Shown: in pieces, positions 17,411 through 26,052 of the stretch
Layout: every line of letters starts with the position of its first letter
How positions within the stretch are numbered: position 1 is the first letter of the stretch
Source of the DNA: Mesorhizobium sp. LSHC420B00
GTDB lineage: Bacteria > Pseudomonadota > Alphaproteobacteria > Rhizobiales > Rhizobiaceae
DNA: 64,000 nucleotides
Assembly (NCBI RefSeq): GCF_000503055.1
Contig: NZ_AYVY01000001.1
Span: 581,276-645,275, forward strand
Direction: 5' to 3'
Made by a program: the position numbers and the translations under genes
The notes under the pieces: model-generated
Told to the model about the DNA's origin: nothing
Database searches by the model: none
What the model saw: only the letters and a program-made list of their open reading frames with translations

Positions 17411-18181
17411 TCACTCGCCGTGCAGCAGGTGATGAATCTGTCGCGGGGTGCTTCCTGTCAGGCGTCGGCTCTCGCGAACAAGATGCGCCTGGTCGGAATA
17501 GCCCGCCTCGGCTGCCAGGATGGCCGTAGTGCTGTTCGATTGGTTCGAAAGCCGCAGAAAGCGCTGGTAGCGGAGGATACGTTCAAGCGTCTTGGGGCCA
17601 TAGCCGAAGCTCTCGTCGAAGCGCCGGCGCAACGTCCTTTCGCTCATCTCGAGGGCGCGCATCAACCAAGGGACGAGAGGCGCGTCGGGTGGCGGAGCGC
17701 GCTCGATCAAGCGATATGCCGCCTGCATGGGAACGTCTGGGGCGTCGGAGGCCATCTCCTCGGCGACGACCTGTTGGAGCGAGCAGGCCAGATCTTCGAG
17801 ATTGTCGCTGGCGCGCACGCGGCTGGCGAGGCGCCGAGCTCGCGCTCCCCACAAATCGTCGAGCGACAGCCGCTGACCGACCAGCTCGATTTGCGGCACG
17901 CCGAGCCATGCCGCCGCCGTGGCAGGATGGAAGCGCAAGCCGATCACGACCTCGTCCGCCGCTAGAACCTCGGTCTGCGGCTCCTTGTCAGGTCCGGCAA
18001 TTCGGAAGCTGCCTCCGATCCATTGCAGATCGATCGTTGCGTCGGGCATGACGACGATTGGCGGTGGGCCCGCCGGGTCCATTCGATGCACCCACACCGA
18101 AGCGAAGGTCCCGCGAAGCCGCGCCGACACTGGACGTTGCTGAAATGTGCCCGTTGCCTGCGCTGGGACGGGATCGCTCAT
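17411..18181 (-). CDS. AraC-family transcriptional regulator
   Basis: A 256-residue regulator. The N-terminal region (VMPDATIDLQWIGGSFRIAGPD; VVIGLRFHPATAAAWLGVP) is the sensor type found in rhizobial AraC proteins of unknown ligand. The C-terminal double helix-turn-helix reads MSERTLRRRFDESFGYGPK and then AGYSDQAHLVRESRRLTGSTP. The start at 18181 (MSDPVPAQ) is chosen by a GGGGAGCGAG upstream and by compact length; an upstream start at 18271 would add 30 unlikely residues. It is divergent from the VOC/DoxX pair at 18.5 kb and may regulate it. Confidence 0.78.
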   Translation of the reverse strand: MSDPVPAQATGTFQQRPVSARLRGTFASVWVHRMDPAGPPPIVVMPDATIDLQWIGGSFRIAGPDKEPQTEVLAADEVVIGLRFHPATAAAWLGVPQIELVGQRLSLDDLWGARARRLASRVRASDNLEDLACSLQQVVAEEMASDAPDVPMQAAYRLIERAPPPDAPLVPWLMRALEMSERTLRRRFDESFGYGPKTLERILRYQRFLRLSNQSNSTTAILAAEAGYSDQAHLVRESRRLTGSTPRQIHHLLHGE

Positions 18182-18472
18182 CTCGCTCCCCTTCGGATTA
18201 GCGGCGGTGAACCTACGGCGCAGCGGCTGCGCCCGGCCGTCGCTCGAGACAACAATCTGCACGACCGACAACGTCTGCCAATCGAGAACGGTTGCAAGAA
18301 TCGGTTGTTTTCTTCCGGCCGGAACGAAGAGGGCAGATGAGGGGTGATGTCACGTGCATCGCCATCGGCAGCGCCGTTTGCTGCTCATACGTCGATGGCC
18401 GTTTTGTTCAATCCGGCAAGCGAGATACGTGCTTATCTTTCGGTGTCGTACATCACACGAGAGGTATGCGTC

Positions 18473-18835
18473 ATGAGCAACAACAACGACCAACGGATCG
18501 ACTACGTCGAATTCAACGTGAAAGACATTCAGCGGTCACGCGACTTCTACGGAAAGGCCTTCGGCTGGACCTTCACTGACTACGGCCCGCAATATTGCGA
18601 GTTCAACGACGGGCGCTTGTCAGGCGGCTTTGCGGCTGGCCCAGCGAGGTCCGGAGGAGGCCCGCTCGTCATTCTCTATGCCGATGATTTGCCGGCAACG
18701 GTCAAGCGTGTCGAGCAAGCGGGAGGCAAGATCGTCAGGCCGATTTATGGCTTCCCCGGCGGCCGGCGCTTTCATTTTGCGGACCCGGACGGTTACGAGC
18801 TAGCGGTTTACACCGAAGACGGCACCAAGGAATGA
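18473..18835 (+). CDS. VOC-family (glyoxalase-like) protein
   Basis: A 120-residue one-chain VOC protein. IDYVEFNVKDIQRSRDFYGKAFGW opens the fold, and FHFADPDGYELAVYTED closes it with the usual glutamate ligand. GGFAAGPARSGGGPLVILYADDL in the middle is typical of the bleomycin-resistance-like subgroup. Start MSNNNDQR has GAGAGG upstream. Its stop overlaps the ATG of a DoxX gene by 4 bases, so the two are co-translated. Confidence 0.78.
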   Translation: MSNNNDQRIDYVEFNVKDIQRSRDFYGKAFGWTFTDYGPQYCEFNDGRLSGGFAAGPARSGGGPLVILYADDLPATVKRVEQAGGKIVRPIYGFPGGRRFHFADPDGYELAVYTEDGTKE

Positions 18836-19197
18836 TCGCGGTCCTCCACCACCTCGGAGTGGTTTTGCTCGGCGGCGTCTTTATCTGGGCAGGCGCCGAG
18901 CATTTCCTCAGATTCCGGGCGATTGCAGCGTCCCTGGCCGAACGGGGCTTTCCTGCTCCCAAGCCTCTTCTCGCGGCCGGATCGGTGCTTGAGATCGGCG
19001 GCGGCTTTTGCCTCGCAACGGGCCTTGGTGGACCCTTTCCCGCCGCAGCTTTGGCCGTCTTCACCATCGCGGCGTCTTTCATGGCGCTCAATTTCTGGCG
19101 CTACAGCGGCTATGAACGCGAAGCCCTTCGTACCGGCTTCACCATCAATGTTGCCGTCTTGGGCGGGTTGATTGTCGCCGCGACCACTAGCCTGTGA
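18832..19197 (+). CDS. DoxX-family membrane protein
   Basis: A 121-residue protein with four hydrophobic segments in the DoxX/DoxD pattern (LLGGVFIWAGAEHFLRF; AAGSVLEIGGGFCLATGLGG; ALAVFTIAASFMALNFW). The family sits in the inner membrane and is often linked with oxidative or thiol stress. It is coupled to the upstream VOC gene by ATGA. The exact role is not known. Confidence 0.75.
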   Translation: MIAVLHHLGVVLLGGVFIWAGAEHFLRFRAIAASLAERGFPAPKPLLAAGSVLEIGGGFCLATGLGGPFPAAALAVFTIAASFMALNFWRYSGYEREALRTGFTINVAVLGGLIVAATTSL

Positions 19198-19278
19198 TCA
19201 TCGTTTCGAGGCGGCGGCTTCGTCTTCATCTGCCATCAGCCGCCGGTCGTTGGCGATCCGTGTCTTTGCAGCATTCGC

Positions 19279-19521
19279 CTATCGCTGCCAGAAGGGCAGC
19301 TTGGCGATCTCTTCCTCGGCCTGTCGTCTCGTCAGACCGATATCGTCGATCAGATGGGGATTGGTCTCCGCCAATCGCTTGAGGTCCCAGCGAAAGCGTG
19401 TCGGCTCGCGCCAGGCCGCGATAATGTTTCGCAGCGTCGCCAGGCTGTGGTGCCGACGCGACACTTCCGCCAGCCGAGCTGCCTTATGCTGGCCCGAGGC
19501 AAAGGTAGGAATATCGTTCAT
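19279..19521 (-). CDS. DUF1127 small protein
   Basis: An 80-residue basic protein. The C-terminal half carries the DUF1127 motif, here RWDLKRLAETNPHLIDDIGL followed by a short charged helix ending KLPFWQR. Start MNDIPTF follows GGAGG. In alphaproteobacteria such proteins act in RNA binding, phosphate or stress responses. It is divergent from the regulator at 19.7 kb. Confidence 0.75.
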   Translation of the reverse strand: MNDIPTFASGQHKAARLAEVSRRHHSLATLRNIIAAWREPTRFRWDLKRLAETNPHLIDDIGLTRRQAEEEIAKLPFWQR

Positions 19522-19660
19522 GGCAAACCTCCATATGGTTTGAGGTCCAATACGATTTGGGAGGACCCTCGACCTGAAAGAGGAGCAATTCTGCAGGATA
19601 CGAACAGCGCCGTAATTAAGCTCTCCCAAATAGTTCTCAAAACTTCCAAACGGGCTATAG

Positions 19661-21178
19661 ATGCGCCGTATGCAGGGATCGCGCTTTGCCTTTGGACCGT
19701 TCGCGCTTGATCCGGGCGCGGGAACGCTCCTCCGGAACGGTGTCCCCGTTGCCGTTGGCTACCGCGGGCTAAAGCTGCTTGCGGCGCTCGTCGGACGGTC
19801 CGGCGAAATCCTGAGCAAGGCTGAGTTGATGGACGCGACGTGGCCGGGCACCGCCGTCGAGGAGGGCAACCTTACCGTCCAGATAGCGCTGCTGCGGAAG
19901 CTGCTTGGTCCGGCCGCCGACGGCGGTGAATGGATCGTCACGGTTCCGCGCATCGGCTACCGCTTCACGGGCGCCGTCGAACAGCTCGGCGGCGCCAAGC
20001 GAAAACCTTTGCCACTGCCCGGCAAACCATCGATAGCCGTGCTGCCCTTCGTTAATGTCAGCAACGATCCCGAGCAGGAATCCTTCGCCGATGGGTTGAC
20101 CGAAGACCTGATCACGGACCTGTCGAGGATCTCCGGCCTGTTCGTCATCGCACGCAACTCGGCCTTTGCCTACAAAGGAAAGGCGATGGACGTGCGCGGG
20201 ATCGCTGAGGAGCTTGGCGTGCGCTACCTGCTGGAGGGAAGCGCAAGACGCGCCGCCGGGCAGGTGCGCATCAATGCACAACTGGTCGACGCGGCGAGCG
20301 GCGATCATCTATGGGCGGAACGCTTCGATCGCAGCCTGGAAGATATTTTTGCCGTTCAGGACGAGGTCACCGGCAAGATCGTCGAGGCGCTGCTCGGCCG
20401 GCTACGCGCACCACCGCCGCGCAATCGGCCCAAAAATCTCGAGGCCTACGATCTGTGTGTGCGCGCGCGCAAGCTGATGGATGATTCGCCGCAGACGGCG
20501 CGGGAAGCGCATCTGATGCTCACCCGCGCGGTTTCGCTCGATCCGGAATATGCCGAGGCCTATCGCTGGCTTGCCATGAACCACTGGATGGGATTGGTGC
20601 ATTCCGGCGGACCAACCGAAACATCCCGTAGCGTTGCTTTAGAGCTGGCGCGCAAAGCCGTGGCGATCGACCCCAACGATGCCGGGTGCCGCTGGGTCTT
20701 GGCTTACCTGCTTGCCTACGAGCGCAGCTTCGCCGAGGCGGATGCGGAATTCGCCAAGGCCATCGAGCTCGACCCGAACGAGGCCGATGCCTGGGCGGCA
20801 CTGTCCGACATCGCGATCTTGGCGGGGCAGGTCGAGGAGGGCCTTGAGCACATCCGCAAGGCCTTCCGGCTGAACCCGTTTCCGGCAAGTTGGTATTATC
20901 TGACGCTCGGGCAGGCGCAATACGCGGCCCGCGAATACGAGGCTGCTGTCGAGACACTGCGCAGGGACGAGACTTATCGTACAAGCTCACGCCGTTTCCT
21001 GGCGGCAAGCCTTGCCCAACTCGGCCGGCTCGACGAGGCGCGTGCAGAGGTCGAACTGTTCCTCGTCGGCAACCCGCATTTCACAACCCGGCACTGGGCG
21101 ACGACGGAGCCATTCCGCGACGCTGGGACGCTTGAGCATTTCGTTGACGGCTTCCGCAAGGCCGGCCTTCCGGAGTGA
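19661..21178 (+). CDS. Winged-helix regulator with TolB-like and TPR domains
   Basis: A 505-residue cytoplasmic protein. Residues about 5-100 are an OmpR/CadC-type winged helix (ALVGRSGEILSKAELMDATW; VPRIGYRFTG). Residues about 125-245 are the FlgO/TolB-like domain (PSIAVLPFVNVSNDPEQESF; ARNSAFAYKGKAMDVRGIAE). The rest is tetratricopeptide repeats (AVSLDPEYAEAYRWLAMNHW; AIELDPNEADAWAALSDIA). Such proteins are common in Mesorhizobium and Bradyrhizobium, often fused to adenylate cyclase; no cyclase domain is present here. The signal and targets are unknown. An in-frame ATG at 19670 is an alternative start. Confidence 0.78.
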   Translation: MRRMQGSRFAFGPFALDPGAGTLLRNGVPVAVGYRGLKLLAALVGRSGEILSKAELMDATWPGTAVEEGNLTVQIALLRKLLGPAADGGEWIVTVPRIGYRFTGAVEQLGGAKRKPLPLPGKPSIAVLPFVNVSNDPEQESFADGLTEDLITDLSRISGLFVIARNSAFAYKGKAMDVRGIAEELGVRYLLEGSARRAAGQVRINAQLVDAASGDHLWAERFDRSLEDIFAVQDEVTGKIVEALLGRLRAPPPRNRPKNLEAYDLCVRARKLMDDSPQTAREAHLMLTRAVSLDPEYAEAYRWLAMNHWMGLVHSGGPTETSRSVALELARKAVAIDPNDAGCRWVLAYLLAYERSFAEADAEFAKAIELDPNEADAWAALSDIAILAGQVEEGLEHIRKAFRLNPFPASWYYLTLGQAQYAAREYEAAVETLRRDETYRTSSRRFLAASLAQLGRLDEARAEVELFLVGNPHFTTRHWATTEPFRDAGTLEHFVDGFRKAGLPE

Positions 21179-21190
21179 CGCGCCGGCGCC

Positions 21191-21209
21191 GTCGCACCGT
21201 TCGTGCGAC
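21191..21209. terminator. Hairpin between convergent genes
   Basis: GTCGCAC and GTGCGAC form a perfect 7-bp stem with a 5-base loop. It fills the 31-base gap between a plus-strand gene ending at 21178 and a minus-strand gene ending at 21210, so it could end transcription from both sides. There is no strong T tract. Confidence 0.5.
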
Positions 21210-21602
21210 CTATTCCTCAAAGCGACCCGTGGCGTCACGATCGCGCTCGTATCGTCTGGTGAGCGGAAACGGCGGCAACCAGGACTCGCGACGGATGATC
21301 CAGCTTTCGTAGGTCGGCATCAGTTGGTCAGGCGCATCCAGGGATCCCAGGTTCACTTCGATTTCGTCGGCGGTGCGTCCGAAAATCGTCGAGCCGCAGC
21401 GCGGACAGAAAAACCGCCCGGCATAGTCGCGTGTTTCGCCGTCGATCGTCACCGCATCCTCAGGAAATATCGCGGAAGCGTGAAAAAGGGCGCCATGATG
21501 CTTGCGGCAGTCGAGACAGTGGCAAAGGCCGACCCGGTATGGGCGCCCCGACGCGACAATTCGGACGTTGCCACACAGGCACCCGCCGGTGAATCGGTCC
21601 AT
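21210..21602 (-). CDS. GFA-family zinc protein
   Basis: A 130-residue protein of the glutathione-dependent formaldehyde-activating (GFA) family. Zinc-binding cysteines are seen in GGCLCGNVRI near the start, in LCHCLDCRKHHGALF near residue 27, and in RFFCPRCGSTIFG near residue 65. This is the CxC...CxxC...CxxC layout of the family. Most GFA proteins outside the Gfa enzyme itself have no proven substrate. It stands alone between convergent and divergent neighbours. Confidence 0.8.
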   Translation of the reverse strand: MDRFTGGCLCGNVRIVASGRPYRVGLCHCLDCRKHHGALFHASAIFPEDAVTIDGETRDYAGRFFCPRCGSTIFGRTADEIEVNLGSLDAPDQLMPTYESWIIRRESWLPPFPLTRRYERDRDATGRFEE

Positions 21603-21769
21603 GCTGCGTCTCCTCCAAAATCAAGCGGCCGGAATGGTTACAACGACCGGCACTGTTGTTGCAATCGCCGCGCCGTAGGCGGGGACACGTCGTTCTTCCG
21701 TGGCGATGACATTGCAGCCGCCTCTCTATGCCTTACGCGAGCTTGCCGCCGAAAATAGGCTTTGGTTTG

Positions 21770-22618
21770 TCATATGGAACGAAACGGCGCGTTCCATTGA
21801 GCCGCCAACTCGGCGGCCGAGGCGATCTTGACGCCGCAGTCGGCGAGTATGCGTGCGACCGTCGCTACCGGTTCGGCGTTGGACGAAGCTATTCTGCCGT
21901 CCGGAAGGAAGAGATTGTTTTCGAAGCCGACCCGGATATGGCCGCCAAGCAACGCGGCGGCGATCACGCACGCCGCTTCGTTGCGGCCGAAGGCGCAGAC
22001 GCTCCAATGGTCGAAGCGCGGCGTGTTCGCCGCGAGGAATGGCAGGAGATCGGCAGGAACGGACGTCTGTCCCGGCGTGTAGCGGCCCAGCACGTAGAGA
22101 ACCGGTATGCTTGCCCAGGGGATCAGTCCGCGCTGCTGCATGTCCGAAAGCCTGACGGCCTCCTCGGGCGAATAGAGGATGATCTGCGGCGCTACTCCCT
22201 CGGTGCGCAGCCAGGCCATGAAGCGCGCGAATGCGAGCTCCGATCCGGCATCAGGAACGATTTCGCGAAGCGCCAGGGAGACAGCTTGCGGCTTCACATC
22301 TTGTACGACGGCCATCTGCTGGGCCGGCGAATAGATACCGAGTGCTTCGGAAGTGATCTGAACTACCAAGCGGTCGCCGGCGGCACCGCGGATGGCGGCG
22401 ATCGCCTGGCGGTAGGCGTCGGCGTCGAGCAGATGATTGCCGCTTCTGTCGCGGACATGGACGTGGATCATAGCCGCACCGGCATCGGCGCATTCCGCGG
22501 CCGTCCGCGCAAGTTCGGCTGGTGTCAGCGGAATCGCCGGATGGTCGGCCTTGCTGCGACGTCCCCCGTTCGGCGCGACAGCTATGGCGACGCGATCGAG
22601 ACCATGGGCCGGCTTCAT
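21770..22618 (-). CDS. BKACE-family beta-keto acid cleavage enzyme
   Basis: A 282-residue protein of the BKACE (DUF849) family, which condenses a beta-keto acid with acetyl-CoA to give acetoacetate and a new CoA ester. N-terminal VAVAPNGGRRSKADHPAIP matches the family start. IHVHVRD provides the two zinc histidines, and GFENNLFLPDGRIA provides the glutamate ligand. MKPAHGLD at 22618 is chosen as start; an upstream start at 22669 would place a perfect palindrome inside the gene. It is divergent from an RpiR regulator and near an aminotransferase, which suggests cleavage of a keto acid made by transamination. Confidence 0.85.
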   Translation of the reverse strand: MKPAHGLDRVAIAVAPNGGRRSKADHPAIPLTPAELARTAAECADAGAAMIHVHVRDRSGNHLLDADAYRQAIAAIRGAAGDRLVVQITSEALGIYSPAQQMAVVQDVKPQAVSLALREIVPDAGSELAFARFMAWLRTEGVAPQIILYSPEEAVRLSDMQQRGLIPWASIPVLYVLGRYTPGQTSVPADLLPFLAANTPRFDHWSVCAFGRNEAACVIAAALLGGHIRVGFENNLFLPDGRIASSNAEPVATVARILADCGVKIASAAELAAQWNAPFRSI

Positions 22619-22640
22619 GGAGACGCTCTGTGAGTTACAA

Positions 22641-22654
22641 GATTCATATGAATC
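22641..22654. promoter_or_regulatory. Perfect palindrome, candidate RpiR operator
   Basis: GATTCATATGAATC is a perfect 14-bp palindrome located 22 bases upstream of the BKACE start and 61 bases upstream of the RpiR-family gene, within the short divergent promoter region. RpiR/MurR dimers bind inverted repeats, so it is a good candidate for control of both units. Confidence 0.55.
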
Positions 22655-22714
22655 AATCTTTGACCACACTGAAACAGACGTTGCAATCGCTGGTCTGGCG
22701 AGCTAGCAATATCC

Positions 22715-23620
22715 ATGGACCAGGGAGAGCTTGCTGGACAGATCGTCAGTGCCTTCGACGGCATGTCGGCGCAGCTTCGGTCCGCCGCGCGCTATGTCCT
22801 TGATAAGCCGTATGATGTCGCGTTGTTGTCCATGCGCGAGCAGGCCCGGCACGCGGGAGTGCAGCCGGCCACGATGACGCGGCTGGCCCAGCATCTCGGC
22901 CTTGATGGCTACGAGACCGTACGCGATATCTACGCCGCCGCGATCCGGGACGGCGAAATCGGTTTTGCCGGCAAGGCGGGCCTCCAGGTGGCCAACCAAA
23001 AGCTCAAGGGCGACCACGCGCTGGCGGCCGATATTCTGGATTCAATTTCCAGCCAGCTTGCCCATCTCGCCGAAAGCAGGTCGATCGACCGTCTGGTCGG
23101 CACGGCCAGGGCGCTGAGTGCGGCAAGGCGTGTCTATTGCCTCGGCCTGCGCTCGAGCCACGCAGTGGCCTGGCATCTGCATTACATCCTGTCGCTGATC
23201 GGCGAGAAGTCGGTGCTGTTGCACGGCATCGGCGGAACCGACGGCGACGCTCTGGCCCACGCGACCAAGGACGACGTGCTGATCGCCGCCAGCGTCCTGC
23301 CCTACACGCGCTTCACCATCGAGCTTGTCGAGTATGCTGCCGGCCGCGGCGTACCGATCGTTGCGGTCACCGACAGCGGGGTAGCGCCCTTGGCGCTGCT
23401 TGCCGATCACCTGGTCATCGTGCCGACGGGCAGCCCGTCCTTTTTCCACACCATGACGCCAGCTTTCATCGTTGCGGAGGTCCTCGGCGCTCTTGTCGCA
23501 GGGCAGGCAGGCGAGGGCGCCGTTGAGTCGCTGCGACGTTTCGATGAGCAGGGCGCCGCCCTCAAGACCCATCTCAACCAACGTCCGCCGAAGAAAATGC
23601 CCATGAGGGACCGTCGATGA
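22715..23620 (+). CDS. MurR/RpiR-family regulator (HTH + SIS)
   Basis: A 301-residue regulator. The N-terminal HTH_6 domain (residues about 5-80) contains REQARHAGVQPATMTRLAQH and GLDGYETVRDIY. A SIS phosphosugar-type sensor domain follows at about residues 125-260 (AARRVYCLGLRSSHAVAWHL; GVPIVAVTDSGVAPLALLAD). The last 4 bases overlap the aminotransferase start, so it is in the same transcript. The ligand may be a keto or amino compound handled by the cluster instead of a sugar phosphate. Confidence 0.85.
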   Translation: MDQGELAGQIVSAFDGMSAQLRSAARYVLDKPYDVALLSMREQARHAGVQPATMTRLAQHLGLDGYETVRDIYAAAIRDGEIGFAGKAGLQVANQKLKGDHALAADILDSISSQLAHLAESRSIDRLVGTARALSAARRVYCLGLRSSHAVAWHLHYILSLIGEKSVLLHGIGGTDGDALAHATKDDVLIAASVLPYTRFTIELVEYAAGRGVPIVAVTDSGVAPLALLADHLVIVPTGSPSFFHTMTPAFIVAEVLGALVAGQAGEGAVESLRRFDEQGAALKTHLNQRPPKKMPMRDRR

Positions 23621-24948
23621 CACACATTCTTCATCGAACCATCCACTCGACGCTGCCGGTCGCCATTCGCGGCCAAGGCATCGAACTGTTCGATGCCGAG
23701 GGCAAGTCCTATATCGACGCGTCGGGCGGCGCCGCCGTGTCCTGTCTCGGCCACGGTCATCCCGACGTGATCGCTGCACTGCACACCCAGCTTGACCGCA
23801 TCGCCTACGCCCACACCAGCTTCTTCACCACCGAGGTGGCGGAGCGCTTGGCAGATCGGCTGGTCGAGGACGCGCCGGAAGGGTTGGACCATGTCTATCT
23901 GGTCAGCGGCGGCTCGGAGGCGGTCGAGGCCGCGCTCAAGATGGCCAGGCAATATTTTGTCGAGAAAGGCGAACCGCAACGGCGCCATCTCATCGCACGC
24001 CGGCAGAGTTATCACGGCAATACGCTCGGTGCTCTCGCCACCGGCGGCAATGAATGGCGGCGCGCCCAATTCAGGCCGTTGCTGATCGAGACCCATCACA
24101 TCGACCCCTGTTATGCCTATCGCTATCAAAAGCATGGCGAAAGCGACGAAGCCTATGCGGTGCGCGCCGCCCAGCAGCTCGAAGACAAGATCCTCGAACT
24201 CGGCCCGGACGAGGTCATCGCCTTTGTCGCCGAGCCGGTGGTGGGTGCCACACTCGGCGCCGTGCCGCCGGTTGCCGCTTATTTCAAGCACATTCGCGCG
24301 ATCTGCGACCGCTACGGCGTGCTGCTCATCCTCGACGAAGTGATGTGCGGCATGGGCCGTACCGGCACGCTGCATGCATGCGAACAGGACGGCATCACTC
24401 CCGACCTGCTGACCGTCGCCAAGGGGCTCGGCGGCGGCTACCAGCCGATTGGCGCGGTGCTGCTTGGCAGGCATATCTTCGACGCCTTTGCCCAAGGCTC
24501 GGGCTTCTTCCAGCATGGGCATACCTATATGGGGCATCCAATGGCGGCCGCGGCCGGCCTTGCCGTGCAGGAGGTCATCCGACGTGACCGTCTGCTCGAC
24601 AACGTCAGCGCAATGGGCGCGCAGCTGGACGAACGCCTGCACCAACGCTTCGATAACCACCATCACGTCGGCAACATTCGCGGGCGGGGTCTGTTTAGGG
24701 GAATCGAGCTGGTGGTTGATCGCGCCACCAAGGAGCCGTTCGACCAGAGGCTTGAACTCAACGCCCGCATCAAGCGCGAAGCAATGGCCCGCGGCCTGAT
24801 GATTTACCCGATGGCCGGGACGATTGACGGTGTGCGCGGCGTTCATGTGCTTGTGGCGCCGCCTTTCATCATCTCCAAACAGGATATCGATCGGATCGTC
24901 GAACGGCTCGGTGAGGCGATCGACGCTGCGATCGCTTCAGCGGCCTGA
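23617..24948 (+). CDS. Class III (omega) aminotransferase
   Basis: A 443-residue pyridoxal-phosphate enzyme of fold type I, class [18 protein letters not shown] near residue 240 carries the aspartate that contacts the cofactor. [19 protein letters not shown] near residue 270 carries the Schiff-base lysine, and [19 protein letters not shown] near residue 95 forms the phosphate loop. It would move an amino group from an amine or amino acid, often a beta or omega one, to a keto acid. ATGA overlap with the RpiR gene and the following TAXI transporter mark it as the first catabolic step after uptake. Confidence 0.87.
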   Translation: MTHILHRTIHSTLPVAIRGQGIELFDAEGKSYIDASGGAAVSCLGHGHPDVIAALHTQLDRIAYAHTSFFTTEVAERLADRLVEDAPEGLDHVYLVSGGSEAVEAALKMARQYFVEKGEPQRRHLIARRQSYHGNTLGALATGGNEWRRAQFRPLLIETHHIDPCYAYRYQKHGESDEAYAVRAAQQLEDKILELGPDEVIAFVAEPVVGATLGAVPPVAAYFKHIRAICDRYGVLLILDEVMCGMGRTGTLHACEQDGITPDLLTVAKGLGGGYQPIGAVLLGRHIFDAFAQGSGFFQHGHTYMGHPMAAAAGLAVQEVIRRDRLLDNVSAMGAQLDERLHQRFDNHHHVGNIRGRGLFRGIELVVDRATKEPFDQRLELNARIKREAMARGLMIYPMAGTIDGVRGVHVLVAPPFIISKQDIDRIVERLGEAIDAAIASAA

Positions 24949-25030
24949 CCCGCACGACGCGGATCGCCTCAACCCAATTCCAACGCGTCATCGGCGACGG
25001 GCCGGGACAACCACCAGAGAGGTAGCAACC

Positions 25031-25996
25031 ATGTATAGTTCGATGAAAACCCTGATCGGCGCGGCGGCCTGCATGCTGCTGGCGCTGCCATCCGTCGGAG
25101 CCGAGCAGCGCTTCGTCACGGTCGGCACCGGCGGGGTCACCGGCGTCTACTACGCTGTGGGCGGCGCCATTTGCCGACTGATGAACAAGGACCGGCAGAA
25201 AACCGGCATCCGATGCTCGACCGAGTCGACCGGCGGTTCCGTCTTCAACGTCAACTCCATCCAGACCGGCGACCTCGATTTCGGCTTGACCCAATCGGAC
25301 GTCCAGTACCAGGCCTATGAGGGGACTGGAAATTTCGACGGCAAGCCGTTCAAGGATCTGCGGGCCGTGTTCTCCGTCCATCCCGAGCCGTTTACCGTGC
25401 TGGCGCGGCCGGACGCCCGCGTCACCAAATTCGAGGACTTCAAAGGCAAACGCTTCAACGTCGGCAATCCCGGATCAGGCACCCGCTCGTCGATGGAGGA
25501 ATTGCTCAAGCAGATTGGCTGGACGCTCGGCGATTTCTCGCTTGCCGCTGAGCTGAAGGCGGACGAGCAGGGCAGCGCGCTGTGCGACAACAAGATCGAT
25601 GGTTTCTTCTATGGCGTCGGTCATCCTTCCGCCGCGATCCAGGATCCGACCACGGCCTGTGGCGCCAAACTCATCCCACTGACCGGTCCGGCAGTGGACG
25701 CGCTGTTAGCAGCCCATCCCTACTTTTCAGTCGCCACCATCAAGGGCGGCATGTACGCCAACAATCCGGACGACGTGAAGACATTCGGCGTCCGCGCCAC
25801 TGTCGTGGCGAACGCCAGCACGCCCGATGAGGTGGTCTACGAACTGGTGAAGTCGGTCTTCGAAAATTTCGACGACTTCAAGAAACTGCATCCGGCCTTC
25901 GCCAATCTCGATCCCAAGGAGATGATCAAGACCGGTCTGTCGGCGCCGGTACATCCGGGCGCGGAGCGCTACTACAAGGAAAAGGGCTGGCTCTGA
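25031..25996 (+). CDS. TAXI-family TRAP transporter binding protein
   Basis: A 321-residue periplasmic protein with a signal peptide (about residues 1-23, ending VGA). It has the TAXI start [22 protein letters not shown], the family's defining Gly-Thr-Gly...Gly-Tyr/Val-Tyr pattern. [22 protein letters not shown] then contributes to the ligand site. Start MYSSMKT at 25031 is preceded by GAGAGG. It delivers its ligand to the fused TRAP permease 57 bases downstream. Known TAXI ligands include glutamate and other acids; here an amino acid is likely, given the aminotransferase upstream. Confidence 0.87.
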   Translation: MYSSMKTLIGAAACMLLALPSVGAEQRFVTVGTGGVTGVYYAVGGAICRLMNKDRQKTGIRCSTESTGGSVFNVNSIQTGDLDFGLTQSDVQYQAYEGTGNFDGKPFKDLRAVFSVHPEPFTVLARPDARVTKFEDFKGKRFNVGNPGSGTRSSMEELLKQIGWTLGDFSLAAELKADEQGSALCDNKIDGFFYGVGHPSAAIQDPTTACGAKLIPLTGPAVDALLAAHPYFSVATIKGGMYANNPDDVKTFGVRATVVANASTPDEVVYELVKSVFENFDDFKKLHPAFANLDPKEMIKTGLSAPVHPGAERYYKEKGWL

Positions 25997-26052
25997 GGCC
26001 TCCGATGCGAGGCGCAACGGGCACCTCGCATCGCAAATAATTGTGGGGAACG

